Origin: SABI01 sp028532915
GTDB lineage: Bacteria > Spirochaetota > Spirochaetia > Sphaerochaetales > Sphaerochaetaceae
Direction of reading: 5' to 3'
Assembly (NCBI GenBank): GCA_963677225.1
Contig: OY781923.1
Location: 558,001-622,000, forward strand
DNA length: 64,000 nucleotides
The notes beneath the pieces are model-generated. The model ran no database searches. It had not been told where the DNA came from and saw only the letters and a program-made list of their open reading frames with translations. A program made the position numbers and the translations under genes. Every line of letters begins with the position of its first letter. Position 1 is the stretch's first letter. Positions 53,133 to 61,960 of the stretch are shown here, one piece after another.

Positions 53133-53307
53133 ATACAATTCCCCTAGTTGATCATCATTTACTATAATCTTTGCAACAGTCAATGGGAGTATATCAAATT
53201 CCTTAGTTTCAGAAAAGTTTAATCATTTTAAATTTTATTTTATCCAAAATAGACGTATAATTGTATCTGTGCTATCCTACAATCAGACAAAAACACAGAG
53301 GTGAATT

Positions 53308-54024
53308 GTGAGTCCTAGAATTAGGAAGATTGAGAGAGTTTCTATTACAGATCAAGTAGTTAAAGAATTACTATCTTTGATAATGTCAGGAGATTTTAAA
53401 CTAGAAGAAAAATTGCCGACAGAATCAGAACTATGTAACCACTTGGGTGTCGGGAGGTCTACAGTGCGGGAAGCGTTGAGAGTTCTTTCTGCCACAGGTA
53501 TGATAGAGTTACGTCCTGGGAAAGGTGCTTACGTGGTAAGCAATAAGAAAAATTCAATTATAAGTATTCAAAACTGGTTTACAGAGAAACATGCTGAGTT
53601 GGATGAATTGATTGAAGTTCGGATGGCAATCGAACCTTTGGCTCTCAAATTGGCTATCCGTAGAGCCTCAAACGAAGAGATTCAGCAGATTATTGCAATC
53701 CATGACGCATTTACCGATGCAGTGAAAACTTATGATAATATTGAATTGGCTACTCTTGATGAGTCTTTTCATAATGCGATTGTAGAGGCCTCAGGGAACC
53801 GATTGCTTATAAAGATAGGCAGGCTCATTAGTGACCCGATGATGGAGTTCAGGCTGAGGTCTTTCGGTGTAAAGAAGAACATCGATCATGCAACAGAGCC
53901 TCATGGAGAAATTGCCAAATCAATGCTGAATCGAGATGAGATTCAAGGTTCTCTTGCTATGATCAAACATTTGGATATTGCTCGTGAAGATATGAACCTC
54001 GTTGTAAATTCTTCTAAAGAATGA
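53308..54024 (+). CDS. GntR-family (FadR subfamily) regulator of TRAP/racemase unit
   Basis: The 238-residue protein starts at a GTG with GAGGTG upstream. It has a winged helix (LPTESELCNHLGVGRSTVREAL, residues 35-57) and a FadR-type all-helical ligand domain (LIEVRMAIEPLALKLAIRRA, then LDESFHNAIVEASGN with metal-site residues). It is closely similar to the truncated GntR at 63682 across the DNA-binding half, including STVREALRVLSATG. It probably represses the downstream TRAP/LarA unit through the operator at 54115-54125 and is released by a hydroxy acid. Confidence 0.9.
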   Translation: MSPRIRKIERVSITDQVVKELLSLIMSGDFKLEEKLPTESELCNHLGVGRSTVREALRVLSATGMIELRPGKGAYVVSNKKNSIISIQNWFTEKHAELDELIEVRMAIEPLALKLAIRRASNEEIQQIIAIHDAFTDAVKTYDNIELATLDESFHNAIVEASGNRLLIKIGRLISDPMMEFRLRSFGVKKNIDHATEPHGEIAKSMLNRDEIQGSLAMIKHLDIAREDMNLVVNSSKE

Positions 54025-54068
54025 CCTAATTCTATTAATTACTTAAATTAATCAAATAATAGTTTTTA

Positions 54069-54125
54069 TTGACGAATAAAATGATGCGTGTTACGATGAT
54101 TGTGTTCAAGCAGGTTGTCAGACAA
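54069..54125 (+). promoter_or_regulatory. Promoter and FadR-type operator of the TRAP operon
   Basis: TTGACG (54069-54074), 17 bases, TACGAT (54092-54097), followed by TTGTCAGACAA (54115-54125), which fits the FadR-subfamily consensus TNGTNNNACNA exactly. The 12-mer GGTTGTCAGACA also occurs at 62579-62590. Confidence 0.78.
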
Positions 54126-54374
54126 TTAGTAAATAGGACAGCATGAATATTACATGATATTATTCTGAAAAATGTATTCAATAATATTGTTTTATAAAGG
54201 TTATTAATAGGCGGTAATGAGAATAGTAAAGCAAACCAAGTAGATGATCAATTTCTCATATCTTTCACAATGAGATACCCATCTCATGGAGAAAATAGAT
54301 ATGAAGGCAGAAGAATTTGCCTTTAATCATACATTGTTTGGCAGATGATTAGTCTGCCTGAAAAGGAGAGTTGT
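54126..54374 (+). other. Long 5' leader with stacked hairpins
   Basis: About 250 bases of untranslated leader precede the binding-protein gene. Near its end lie three short stems: ATGAGAT/ATCTCAT around 54271-54288, AAGGCA/TGCCTT around 54304-54324 and GGCAGA/TCTGCC around 54342-54360. AGGCAGA of the second could pair instead with TCTGCCT of the third, so alternative folds are possible. No known riboswitch was recognised. Confidence 0.45.
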
Positions 54375-55511
54375 ATGAAGAAAAAGATGGTGATCGTATC
54401 AATCATTTTACTGGTTGTGTTCTCATGTTTATTGTACGCGAACGGCGAAGAAGAACAACAACAACCTGCTGCACAAGAAGAAGTGAAACAGTCTACTGTT
54501 GCTGAACCCGCTGAAGGAAGTGATCTGGACATGAAGTATACACTGAAATTTAGTTGGGCCGACCCTTTCGATCCACTGAAGCAATCGACGAGTGCTTATG
54601 CTGTGGTTTTTAAACAAGAAGTTGAACGATTGTCAGGAGGCCAAATTAAAGTGGAGCTTTATCCCGCAGGTCAGATTGGAGACCAACGGTCATCCACCGA
54701 GCAGGTAGCAAGGGGCACTATAGAGATGACTAACATCAGTTCTGGAGTTCTTGCTTCACTCTATTTCCCTAAATTAGAAATTGTTGATATGCCATTTTTG
54801 TTCACATCTAGAGAGCATGCTACAAGAGTGCTTGATGTTGTAAACAATCCTGTAATGTCTCAGATGAACGAGGAATTAATCGAAGAAACCGGTATTAGAC
54901 TGCTAAATGTAATTCCTTTTGGACCTAGACATCTTACTAACAATGTCAGACAAGTCAGAACTCCTGCTGATGTCGAAGGTTTAAGAATCAGAACAATGGA
55001 GATCATTCCTCATATGAAACTAATTGAGGCTATGGGTGGTTCTCCTGTTCCAATTCCATTTTTAGAACTTTATACGAGCCTTCAGACGAATGTTGTTGAC
55101 GGCGAAGAGAATACTTTTCAGAATATAATTGCGCAAAACTTTTTTGAGGTTCAAAAGTATCTGACTGTTACGAATCATGTGATGGGTGTAGGAGCTACCT
55201 TGATTAACGAAGAATGGTTTATGTCTCTTCCTGAATATTTACGGGCAGCTGTTATTGAAGCCGATTATGTTGCACAGATGGTTTACAATGGAGTAGGCCA
55301 GGTCCTAGATGCAATGGCTGTCGATACACTGGTAGAAGAAGGAATGGATATTTATTATCCAACTCCAGCTGAATATAAAGAATTTCAGGATATAACAATT
55401 CCGTATGTAAGAGAGTATATGGAATCTCGTTTAGGAAAAGATTTTGTAGAGGATTTTCTGAATTCTGTAGAATCCATCGGCAACGAATTTAAACAACAAG
55501 CTCAAAATTAA
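54375..55511 (+). CDS. TRAP transporter substrate-binding protein (DctP-like)
   Basis: The ATG at 54375 (MKKKMVIVSIILLVVFSCLL) follows AAAGGAGAG and gives 378 residues with a signal peptide. The mature start is Glu/Gln-rich (ANGEEEQQQ). The DctP fold shows as VFKQEVERLSGGQIKVELYP near residue 75, PRHLTNNVRQVRTPADVEGL near 180 with the carboxylate-binding Arg, and VVDGEENTFQNI near 232. It binds an organic or sugar acid in the periplasm for sodium-driven uptake. A hairpin follows its stop. Confidence 0.92.
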   Translation: MKKKMVIVSIILLVVFSCLLYANGEEEQQQPAAQEEVKQSTVAEPAEGSDLDMKYTLKFSWADPFDPLKQSTSAYAVVFKQEVERLSGGQIKVELYPAGQIGDQRSSTEQVARGTIEMTNISSGVLASLYFPKLEIVDMPFLFTSREHATRVLDVVNNPVMSQMNEELIEETGIRLLNVIPFGPRHLTNNVRQVRTPADVEGLRIRTMEIIPHMKLIEAMGGSPVPIPFLELYTSLQTNVVDGEENTFQNIIAQNFFEVQKYLTVTNHVMGVGATLINEEWFMSLPEYLRAAVIEADYVAQMVYNGVGQVLDAMAVDTLVEEGMDIYYPTPAEYKEFQDITIPYVREYMESRLGKDFVEDFLNSVESIGNEFKQQAQN

Positions 55512-55521
55512 TATCTGCTTC

Positions 55522-55557
55522 ATGGAGTCATACTGGATTTCTTCCGTGTGACTCCAT
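55522..55557 (+). terminator. Intercistronic hairpin after DctP gene
   Basis: ATGGAGTCATAC (55522-55533) pairs with GTGTGACTCCAT (55546-55557), 12 bp with one G-T pair and a 12-base loop. It separates the binding-protein gene from the membrane-subunit genes, as in the two ABC operons. Confidence 0.75.
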
Positions 55558-55572
55558 CTTCAGGAGGGCTTT

Positions 55573-56085
55573 ATGAGGCATAGAGAAACATCTCTTTTCA
55601 TTAACTTGATCTCGATAGTTTCTAATCTGAGTCTGGTATTTATGTTTGTTATTGTAATGATCGGGGTTTTTTCCCGGTACATTATGTCTTCTCCGTTATT
55701 CTGGACTGATGAATTATCCCGGTATTTGATGATTTTTATGGTTTTTTTGGGAGGGACTCTCTCTTTCAGAGCGAAAAAACATCCATCTTTAACTTTTCTT
55801 ATTGATAAATTGCCGACAAAGATCAGGACCTATTGGGATATCGGTGTTGATATCCTGCTGATCACTGTTCTGGTTTTGTTGCTTTACGGAGGTTTAAGAA
55901 TGATGTTCCAGAAGCCAATCGGCAGGACCCCTGCTTTGAGAATCAAATATACCTGGGCATATTTGGCTATGCCTCTAGGGAGTGCATGCATGATAATTGA
56001 GAATATATGGAGAATAGTAAATCGTATTAAAGCACTTAGGTATTCATCCGATATCACTCAAGAGCACCAAGGAGACAGAGTATGA
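55573..56085 (+). CDS. TRAP transporter small membrane subunit (DctQ-like)
   Basis: 170 residues with four membrane segments. FVIVMIGVFSRYIMSSPLFW near residue 27 and DELSRYLMIFMVFLGGTLSF near 50 match the DctQ signature (the W-x-E/D-E region). It assists the large subunit. The stop overlaps the next start by 4 bases. Confidence 0.9.
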   Translation: MRHRETSLFINLISIVSNLSLVFMFVIVMIGVFSRYIMSSPLFWTDELSRYLMIFMVFLGGTLSFRAKKHPSLTFLIDKLPTKIRTYWDIGVDILLITVLVLLLYGGLRMMFQKPIGRTPALRIKYTWAYLAMPLGSACMIIENIWRIVNRIKALRYSSDITQEHQGDRV

Positions 56086-57371
56086 GCCTCGAATTATCCA
56101 TTCTTCTGACGCTATTTGCAGTATTGATGCTTTCAGGCATTCCGCTTTCTTTTACAATGCTACTCAGTAGTGCCGTCTATCTTTTAATGACAGGGCAACC
56201 TCTCTATCTTTTGGCCCATCGAATGTTTACAGGTATTGATACTTTTACTCTCATGGCTATTCCTTTCTTTATCCTTGCTGCAGAATTGATGGTCATTTCG
56301 GGAACCGCTGAAAGATTATTGAATTTCACTAATGTCATGGTAGGGAGATTTCACGGAGGTTTAGCTTATGTAAATGTTCTTGCTAGTATGCTGTTTGGCG
56401 GCTGCTCAGGGTCAGCTATTGCAGATGTTGCTGGTCTAGGAATATTGGAAATTGATATGATGGAGAAGGGTGGGTATGATAGGCCTTTCAGTACAGCTCT
56501 GACCATCAGCTCGTCAATACAGGGGCCGTTGATTCCTCCTAGTATTATGATGGTTCTTATCGGAGCTACTACTGGAACAAGTATTGGAGCACTTCTGATA
56601 GGTGCCGCTGTTCCAGGCCTGTTGGTAGGTCTTGCTCAGATTGGAGTGATTTTTGTAATGGGTAGAATGAAAGGATTTCCAGTTTCCCCTGAAAGTTTTA
56701 CACCTAAGGAAAAAATGTTTTCATTTTTCTCCGCAATCCCCTTTTTACTGATGCCTTTGATTATTATTGGTGGTATTCTGGGAGGTGTGGTTACTCCGAC
56801 TGAAGCATCTGCAGTAGCAGTTGCCTACGGTCTTCTTCTTGTTGCTGTTTACGGAAGAAATAAAATATCAATAAGGGATTTGTCAAAATTATTGTATAAC
56901 ACAGTAATAGTTGCAGCCAGTATTCTACTACTATCTGGAGCATCAAATATTTTTGGATGGATATTATCTACAGAACAGGTTCCTATGATGCTTTCTAACG
57001 CTCTTCTGTCAATTAGTAAAAATAAAAATGTTATATTATTGATTATTACTGTATTTCTTTTATTGTGGGGAATGCTGATGGATAGTTTACCAGCTATTTT
57101 GATCCTATCTCCGATATTGTTCCCTATAGCAACCAAAATTGGGATTGCTCCAATTCATTTCGGAGTTATTTTAGGATTTAATTTAATTGTTGGTCTCATT
57201 ACGCCACCATACGGTGCTGCACTATTTACAGGAACGATAGTAAGTGGTCTTCCAATGGAAAGATTAATCAGATCAATGCTTCCCTTTATTATTGCAAGTA
57301 TATGTATTCTGATTCTAATTACGTATGTTCCTTCAGTTGTGATGTTTCTTCCAACTATTCTAGGACTATAA
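56082..57371 (+). CDS. TRAP transporter large membrane subunit (DctM-like)
   Basis: 429 residues with about twelve membrane segments. MLFGGCSGSAIADVAGLG near residue 108 and SIQGPLIPPSIMMVLIGATT near 150 match the sodium and substrate sites of DctM, and LIVGLITPPYGAALFTGT near 370 the second half. It moves the acid across the inner membrane with the DctQ-like subunit. Confidence 0.93.
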   Translation: MSLELSILLTLFAVLMLSGIPLSFTMLLSSAVYLLMTGQPLYLLAHRMFTGIDTFTLMAIPFFILAAELMVISGTAERLLNFTNVMVGRFHGGLAYVNVLASMLFGGCSGSAIADVAGLGILEIDMMEKGGYDRPFSTALTISSSIQGPLIPPSIMMVLIGATTGTSIGALLIGAAVPGLLVGLAQIGVIFVMGRMKGFPVSPESFTPKEKMFSFFSAIPFLLMPLIIIGGILGGVVTPTEASAVAVAYGLLLVAVYGRNKISIRDLSKLLYNTVIVAASILLLSGASNIFGWILSTEQVPMMLSNALLSISKNKNVILLIITVFLLLWGMLMDSLPAILILSPILFPIATKIGIAPIHFGVILGFNLIVGLITPPYGAALFTGTIVSGLPMERLIRSMLPFIIASICILILITYVPSVVMFLPTILGL

Positions 57372-57382
57372 GGGAAAGCAAT

Positions 57383-58663
57383 ATGAAATTGAATGTTTAC
57401 TCAGGAACGATGTGTGATGTGATAGACCTTGATGATTTACATGTTTCAGGAATTGTTACCCCTGATTCCTCCGAATTAATCAAATCCCTTTCCGATGATT
57501 CTTTACTAGAGGTGATAAAAAATCCTATCGGATCAGCTAAACTAAACAATCTCATAGATTCTGAGAAGAAAATCTCAATAGTCGTTGACGATGCTACGCG
57601 ACCCACTCCAACCAGAAGAATGTTGAAAGTGTTAATGGAATATTTGAATTTTCTGGGAGCTACAGCCTCGAATATTACCTTTACTGTTGCGACAGGTTTA
57701 CATCGCCCATCAACATGGGCAGAAAAGGTCGAAATATTTGGAAATGTAATCTTAAGAGACTATGATGTGGCAGACAATGAAGCAAGAAATACTGAAGTAC
57801 ATGGTCTTTTGGGAACAAATTCGTTAGGAAAGGATTTATATATCAACAAGAGAATACTGAATGCTGATATTGTCATTACTCTGGGACTAGTCAAATCACA
57901 TGCATTTGCTGGGTTTACAGGTGGAGCAAAGAGTATCCTTCCAGGTATTTCAAGTCAGAATACTATTCTTCAGAATCATAGCTTCAAAAACATTGAATAT
58001 CCTCGTGGAGTTCTTGGTTCGTGTGAGCTAAGTGGTACCAGGAAAGAAATGGAAGAGGCTGCTAAGTTCGTCGATCCATTCATCTTTAATGTTGTTCTGG
58101 ATGGTAAAGGAGAAATTATCTATGCTACTGCCGGAGATGTGATTCATGCTCATCGGAAAGCCGTTGAGTTTTATTCCCGAACTGCAATGAAGACAGTACC
58201 TGATGAGGTCGATATTGCTGTGGTTTATGGCGGTTATGCGGGTTCTGTAAATTTTTATCAGGCACTTTTTGGTTGCAATGTAGTAAAAACTACAGAACGC
58301 CCGATCCTCAAAAAAAATGGGACTGTGATATTATACGCAGAATGTCGGGAAGGTTCAGGATCCAAGCTTTTTGAGTCCATGCTTCCAAGGTTTTCTACCC
58401 CGGAAGAAGTATTGCAACATCTGGCTTCAAATAAAGTTGTTGATGACCAGTGGGCGGTTCAATTCTTAGCCACATTTCTTCGTGATATAAATGTGTATGT
58501 TGTTTCAAGCGGACTAACAAAGGAACTGGCAGAGATACTGAAAGTACATTTGTATGAAAGTGTACAGTCTGCTATTGAGGACGCCATTAGTATGTCTCCT
58601 AGAGACTATAAAATTGCGGTGATTGAAAACCCTGATGTGTTGGTTGTGAATAAAAGAGTGTAG
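57383..58663 (+). CDS. LarA-family nickel-dependent hydroxyacid racemase/epimerase
   Basis: The ATG at 57383 (MKLNVYSGTMCDVIDLDDL) lies 11 bases after the DctM stop with AAGGGAAAG upstream; the frame extends further upstream inside dctM but is not used. The 427-residue protein matches LarA: VVDDATRPTPTRRM near residue 70, VATGLHRPSTWAEK near 105, and KSHAFAGFTGGAKSILPGIS near 173. That stretch holds the conserved His and the Lys that tethers the nickel-pincer cofactor in lactate racemase. LarB, LarC and LarE cofactor genes are not in the window. Position behind a TRAP transporter implies racemising an imported hydroxy or sugar acid, not necessarily lactate. Confidence 0.87.
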   Translation: MKLNVYSGTMCDVIDLDDLHVSGIVTPDSSELIKSLSDDSLLEVIKNPIGSAKLNNLIDSEKKISIVVDDATRPTPTRRMLKVLMEYLNFLGATASNITFTVATGLHRPSTWAEKVEIFGNVILRDYDVADNEARNTEVHGLLGTNSLGKDLYINKRILNADIVITLGLVKSHAFAGFTGGAKSILPGISSQNTILQNHSFKNIEYPRGVLGSCELSGTRKEMEEAAKFVDPFIFNVVLDGKGEIIYATAGDVIHAHRKAVEFYSRTAMKTVPDEVDIAVVYGGYAGSVNFYQALFGCNVVKTTERPILKKNGTVILYAECREGSGSKLFESMLPRFSTPEEVLQHLASNKVVDDQWAVQFLATFLRDINVYVVSSGLTKELAEILKVHLYESVQSAIEDAISMSPRDYKIAVIENPDVLVVNKRV

Positions 58664-58738
58664 AAAATTAATTCTGAATTTTCTAGTAGATTATCGCTCC
58701 CTGTATCTGTCTGCAACCGTCAATTGAATAATGTTAAT

Positions 58739-60016
58739 TCAGTTTTTCAAACATCCGATCGGGACCACCAGCACTCCATCATCACGGCGATAGGCAAATT
58801 CTGTTGCTGTAAGGATCATAAGGAAAGAAGGTTCCCTCATCTTTTTTGTATCTACTTTAGCTTTCAGTTCCAGCAGATTTTTGGCTGCTTCTTCTATCGC
58901 CTTGGATCCGAGTTTGACTTCAATCGGGGCCCACCGGCCATCGTTGAGACATACCACAGTATCCGATTCAAGCTTACTTGCATCACGGTAGTGGAAGACC
59001 TGGCCATCGATGGCTTCCGCGTAGATTCGCAGATCTCTAGTGCAAAGAGATTCAAAGAGGAAGCCGAAGTACTGGAAATCTTCGAGCAATCGGGAAGGGG
59101 GCAGCCTCATCACGGCCGTTGCGATGGAGGGGTCTACGAAGTGGCGTTTCACTGAAGTTCTTATCGCCGTCTTGGACCGCAACACAGGATTCCATGCAGG
59201 AAGATTTTCCGTCACGAAAATCCGGTCCAATGCAAGCAGATACTGACTTATCGTTTTCTCTGAAACACTGGCATCAGTAGATCCTAAGCTGATATCATCA
59301 CGGATCGTTCTGATTGTGGCTATCGTTGCTATATTTTTTGCATAAGAGCTCATAATTGCCCGCACTCTTGCGGGGTTTTTCTCTACACCGTCTACCCTAG
59401 AAATATCCGCATTGATAACCGCTTCTACATAATCGACAGCATGGCGCAACCCGATGTTCTCTTCATATCCGATGGAGGCCGGCCATCCTCCCCGAACAAT
59501 TGAAAAGGCTATGTCTTCTATGGTCAAATTCGAAACTCCCTCGATAGCCGTCTTTCCATCGAACAATGATTTCAATGAAACAGTTCCAACCGATTCCAAA
59601 GATTCGAACAGACTCATAGGGCGCATCGTGAGACGGGAGATACGCCCTGTTCCCGTATGATTAACAGCATTATCTTTCGGTACTGCTGATCCTGTCAGAA
59701 TGAACTGATTCGCAAGTCCCCCACGTTGATCAATCATGAACCTCACAGCATCCCATAAAACGGGCGCAATCTGCCATTCATCGAGCAAGCGAGGAGTTTC
59801 TCCCTGCAATAAGAGCGAAGGTTTTGTATCCGCTGCCATGAGATAGGAAGCCGTTTTGTCGGGGTCCTGTAAATATATCTGGCTTTTTGATGCTCTTGTC
59901 GCAGTTGCAGTCTTCCCGCACCATTTTGGACCTTCTATCAATACAGCACCACTTGAACTGAGTCTTGTCTGTAAAAGATCGTCTGCAATGCGTTTGAAAT
60001 ACGGATTTTTTTTCAT
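58739..60016 (-). CDS. AAA ATPase with DUF4143 domain
   Basis: 425 residues. The N-terminal P-loop ATPase has Walker A GPKWCGKTATA near residue 30, Walker B-like PRLLDEWQIAP near 75 and FILTGSAVP near 105 (sensor 1). The C-terminal DUF4143 region ends SDTVVCLNDGRWAPIEVKLG, a restriction-endonuclease-like Asp-xn-Glu-x-Lys pattern. Such genes are widespread and often variable between strains; the function is unknown. It converges on the LarA gene and has four 23-bp tandem repeats directly upstream. Confidence 0.85.
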   Translation of the reverse strand: MKKNPYFKRIADDLLQTRLSSSGAVLIEGPKWCGKTATATRASKSQIYLQDPDKTASYLMAADTKPSLLLQGETPRLLDEWQIAPVLWDAVRFMIDQRGGLANQFILTGSAVPKDNAVNHTGTGRISRLTMRPMSLFESLESVGTVSLKSLFDGKTAIEGVSNLTIEDIAFSIVRGGWPASIGYEENIGLRHAVDYVEAVINADISRVDGVEKNPARVRAIMSSYAKNIATIATIRTIRDDISLGSTDASVSEKTISQYLLALDRIFVTENLPAWNPVLRSKTAIRTSVKRHFVDPSIATAVMRLPPSRLLEDFQYFGFLFESLCTRDLRIYAEAIDGQVFHYRDASKLESDTVVCLNDGRWAPIEVKLGSKAIEEAAKNLLELKAKVDTKKMREPSFLMILTATEFAYRRDDGVLVVPIGCLKN

Positions 60017-60046
60017 ACATCTTCCTTTCTTAATCTTATAATATTC

Positions 60047-60138
60047 TTCACTTCCGAAAGTATCAATAGTTTACTTCCGAAGATGAAGATGATTTACTTC
60101 ATAAGATGTTAATGATTTACTTCCTAAGATGTACTTGT
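60047..60138. repeat. Four tandem 23-bp repeats upstream of the AAA ATPase gene
   Basis: Units start at 60047, 60070, 60093 and 60116 with an exact 23-bp period. Units 2-4 begin TTTACTTC and contain AAGATG; unit 1 is more diverged (TTCACTTCCGAAAG). They lie 31 bases before the ATPase start codon and end about 5-10 bases before the IS3 left end. They may be binding sites for a regulator wrapping the promoter. Confidence 0.8.
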
Positions 60139-60279
60139 CAAGAAAAATAGACACGAAAAGTATTTAATTGTATTTCTTATTTCTGAAAGTAGACATGTCC
60201 ATATATTTATCTTGTTTTGTTTTTCCAAAAGTGGCCACTGCATATATTTTTTCACAACTTCTGTTTCCCAAAGTAGACA

Positions 60280-61233
60280 TCATTCTGTAATATCTGTTTC
60301 TATAAGCTTTTGCACTGCACCTTCCATCCGTCTCACAACACCAGTAGGTCCCGTTTTCCTTTTCTGCACAAATTTGGGAGTTTCTGAGAGAATTCTGCCC
60401 TCGAAAGTGTCCTTGGCTGGTAACTCCCCTCGCTTGAACCGGCGGTAATAGTTATCGGGCGTATCATAGCTGATGGCATAGCAGGGACGTTGTGCGTTGT
60501 AGAATGCAACGTAGCGGGTAAAGACTGCTAGAATTTCCTCCTTTCGGCGACATGCATCGAGCTTGAAGTCCATATACAGTTCTTCCTTGATCCATCCATT
60601 CAAGGCCTCATTGACAGGATTGTCAGTAGGCTTGCCAGCCCGCGACATAGAGCGTACGATCACGGAGTCCTGTATGAGCTTATTGTACGCCATGGATGCG
60701 TAGACAGATCCTTGATCGGTATGGAGCACCGTCGGCTCACTGCAGCCTTTGAGCATGTCGACAACATCTTTAAGCCCCTCGATATACTGATCCCTGGCTC
60801 CTCGCCGGTCAGCCATCTTCCAGGTGAGAATCTGTTTGGTGAATACATCAAAATAGAAGGTCACCTCGATATAGAAGTACCAGATATGAAACGTTGTCAT
60901 GTCAGATACGATGACCTGTCGCGGCCTATCCACCGTATCCCAGGTGGTATATATGAGGTTCGGATACTTGTCCTTCACCTTGCGAGGCCGGCGATGAACC
61001 CGATGCTTTGTCTCTGATTTTATCCCCAGAAAACGAAATACTTTATATGCATAGCTGTCGCTGCAACTGAATGGATAATTGATACGAATGAACGCGGCCA
61101 CCCATCGGTAGCCGTGTGTAGCATGCTCTTTGTGGATCTGTTCTACAACTGCTATGATGTTGTCTCGATGCACTCTGTAATCTGATGCATCCCGGCTCTT
61201 CCACTTATAGAACCCTGATCTGCTCACACCCAT
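60280..61233 (-). CDS. IS3-family transposase OrfB
   Basis: 317 residues from an ATG, though the same frame is open upstream to about 61355 and reads family-like (YPIKDLCLLMGVSRSGFYKW). The DDE integrase core includes QVIVSDMTTFHIWYF (Asp), TVLHTDQGSVYASMAY (Asp) and PVNEALNGWIKEELYMD (Glu). It needs a frameshift product with OrfA for normal transposition; see the finding on the A8 run. Confidence 0.9.
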   Translation of the reverse strand: MGVSRSGFYKWKSRDASDYRVHRDNIIAVVEQIHKEHATHGYRWVAAFIRINYPFSCSDSYAYKVFRFLGIKSETKHRVHRRPRKVKDKYPNLIYTTWDTVDRPRQVIVSDMTTFHIWYFYIEVTFYFDVFTKQILTWKMADRRGARDQYIEGLKDVVDMLKGCSEPTVLHTDQGSVYASMAYNKLIQDSVIVRSMSRAGKPTDNPVNEALNGWIKEELYMDFKLDACRRKEEILAVFTRYVAFYNAQRPCYAISYDTPDNYYRRFKRGELPAKDTFEGRILSETPKFVQKRKTGPTGVVRRMEGAVQKLIETDITE

Positions 61234-61300
61234 CAGCAGGCAGAGATCCTTGATGGGATAATCCCTGCTGAGCAGGTCTACGATTTCGTAATCTTCTCCC

Positions 61301-61627
61301 TTAAACGAATGTACTCCTGTTCCCCATCCTCGTTCGTCCGGACAGTATAGTTTTTTTTAGCCGTTCATTTTCGATACGCAGCTTGAGGATCTCCCGCTTG
61401 TAGCTCTCTTCAGTGCGCTCAATGCCTTCAGGGAGGACATCGGGGCTGCGAGCATCCGCTCTATTCAGCCCATCAAGACCGCCTTCCTCATACTGGGAAA
61501 GCCAGTGCTTAAATGAACCGATCGATATCCCGTGAACCTCACAAAAATCTTTCATCTTGATGTTCATGTTGCTTTTATACTGGTGTATGAGGAACTCTTT
61601 CTCTAATGGATTGTAATGTTTTCCCAT
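61301..61627 (-). CDS. IS3-family OrfA (helix-turn-helix)
   Basis: 108 residues. The helix-turn-helix MKDFCEVHGISIGSFKHWLS lies near residue 25, and a leucine-zipper-like helix YKREILKLRIENERLKK near 78, which pairs monomers. The final residues after the A8 run (61351-61358) are not family-like, as expected when the natural product switches frame there. Confidence 0.87.
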   Translation of the reverse strand: MGKHYNPLEKEFLIHQYKSNMNIKMKDFCEVHGISIGSFKHWLSQYEEGGLDGLNRADARSPDVLPEGIERTEESYKREILKLRIENERLKKTILSGRTRMGNRSTFV

Positions 61628-61713
61628 AGTTCAAGTAGACTCCTTTTCGTTGGTGAAGTCCATCTTTTATGTATCCGGCGATAGACTTTTTACACCTCTT
61701 CGTGTCTACTTAT

Positions 61714-61960
61714 AGGGTAGCATCACTTATCATGAATCTATACCGAATTCTCACAGTACACCATTGAGTCGCTACTGCTGAAGTGGAATTGGTCTGAATC
61801 ATGTTGATGTCTCATTCACTTTACGACAGCAGCTTTGAGTGAAAAACCAGTCATGTCTGAGATAATGAACCTTCTTTGTAAAACGGAATCTTTTTATTAT
61901 TTGATGAAGATGATATACAATGAGAAAGACATCTAATTATCATTATGTATGAGGTCCTCA
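61714..61960. other. Gap between IS3 and the asparaginase gene
   Basis: No gene recognised. GAGG at 61951-61954 precedes the ATG at 61961. No clear terminator or operator was found. Confidence 0.4.

Larger units (their letters stand above)
60143..61713 (-). mobile_element. IS3-family insertion sequence (approximate ends)
   Basis: OrfA and OrfB genes lie between inverted TAGACACGAA (60148-60157) and TTCGTGTCTA (61699-61708), placed slightly inside the ends given here. Extra copies of AAGTAGACA at 60187-60195 and 60271-60279 make the left end uncertain; it could be near 60184. No target duplication was found, so the element may be old or its ends rearranged. Confidence 0.65.

Noticed and set aside
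54300..54374. Known riboswitch class in the TRAP leader
   Set aside because: The stems do not match a conserved core that I recognise.
60047..60138. CRISPR array
   Set aside because: The 23-bp units are directly adjacent with no spacers, and no cas genes are near.
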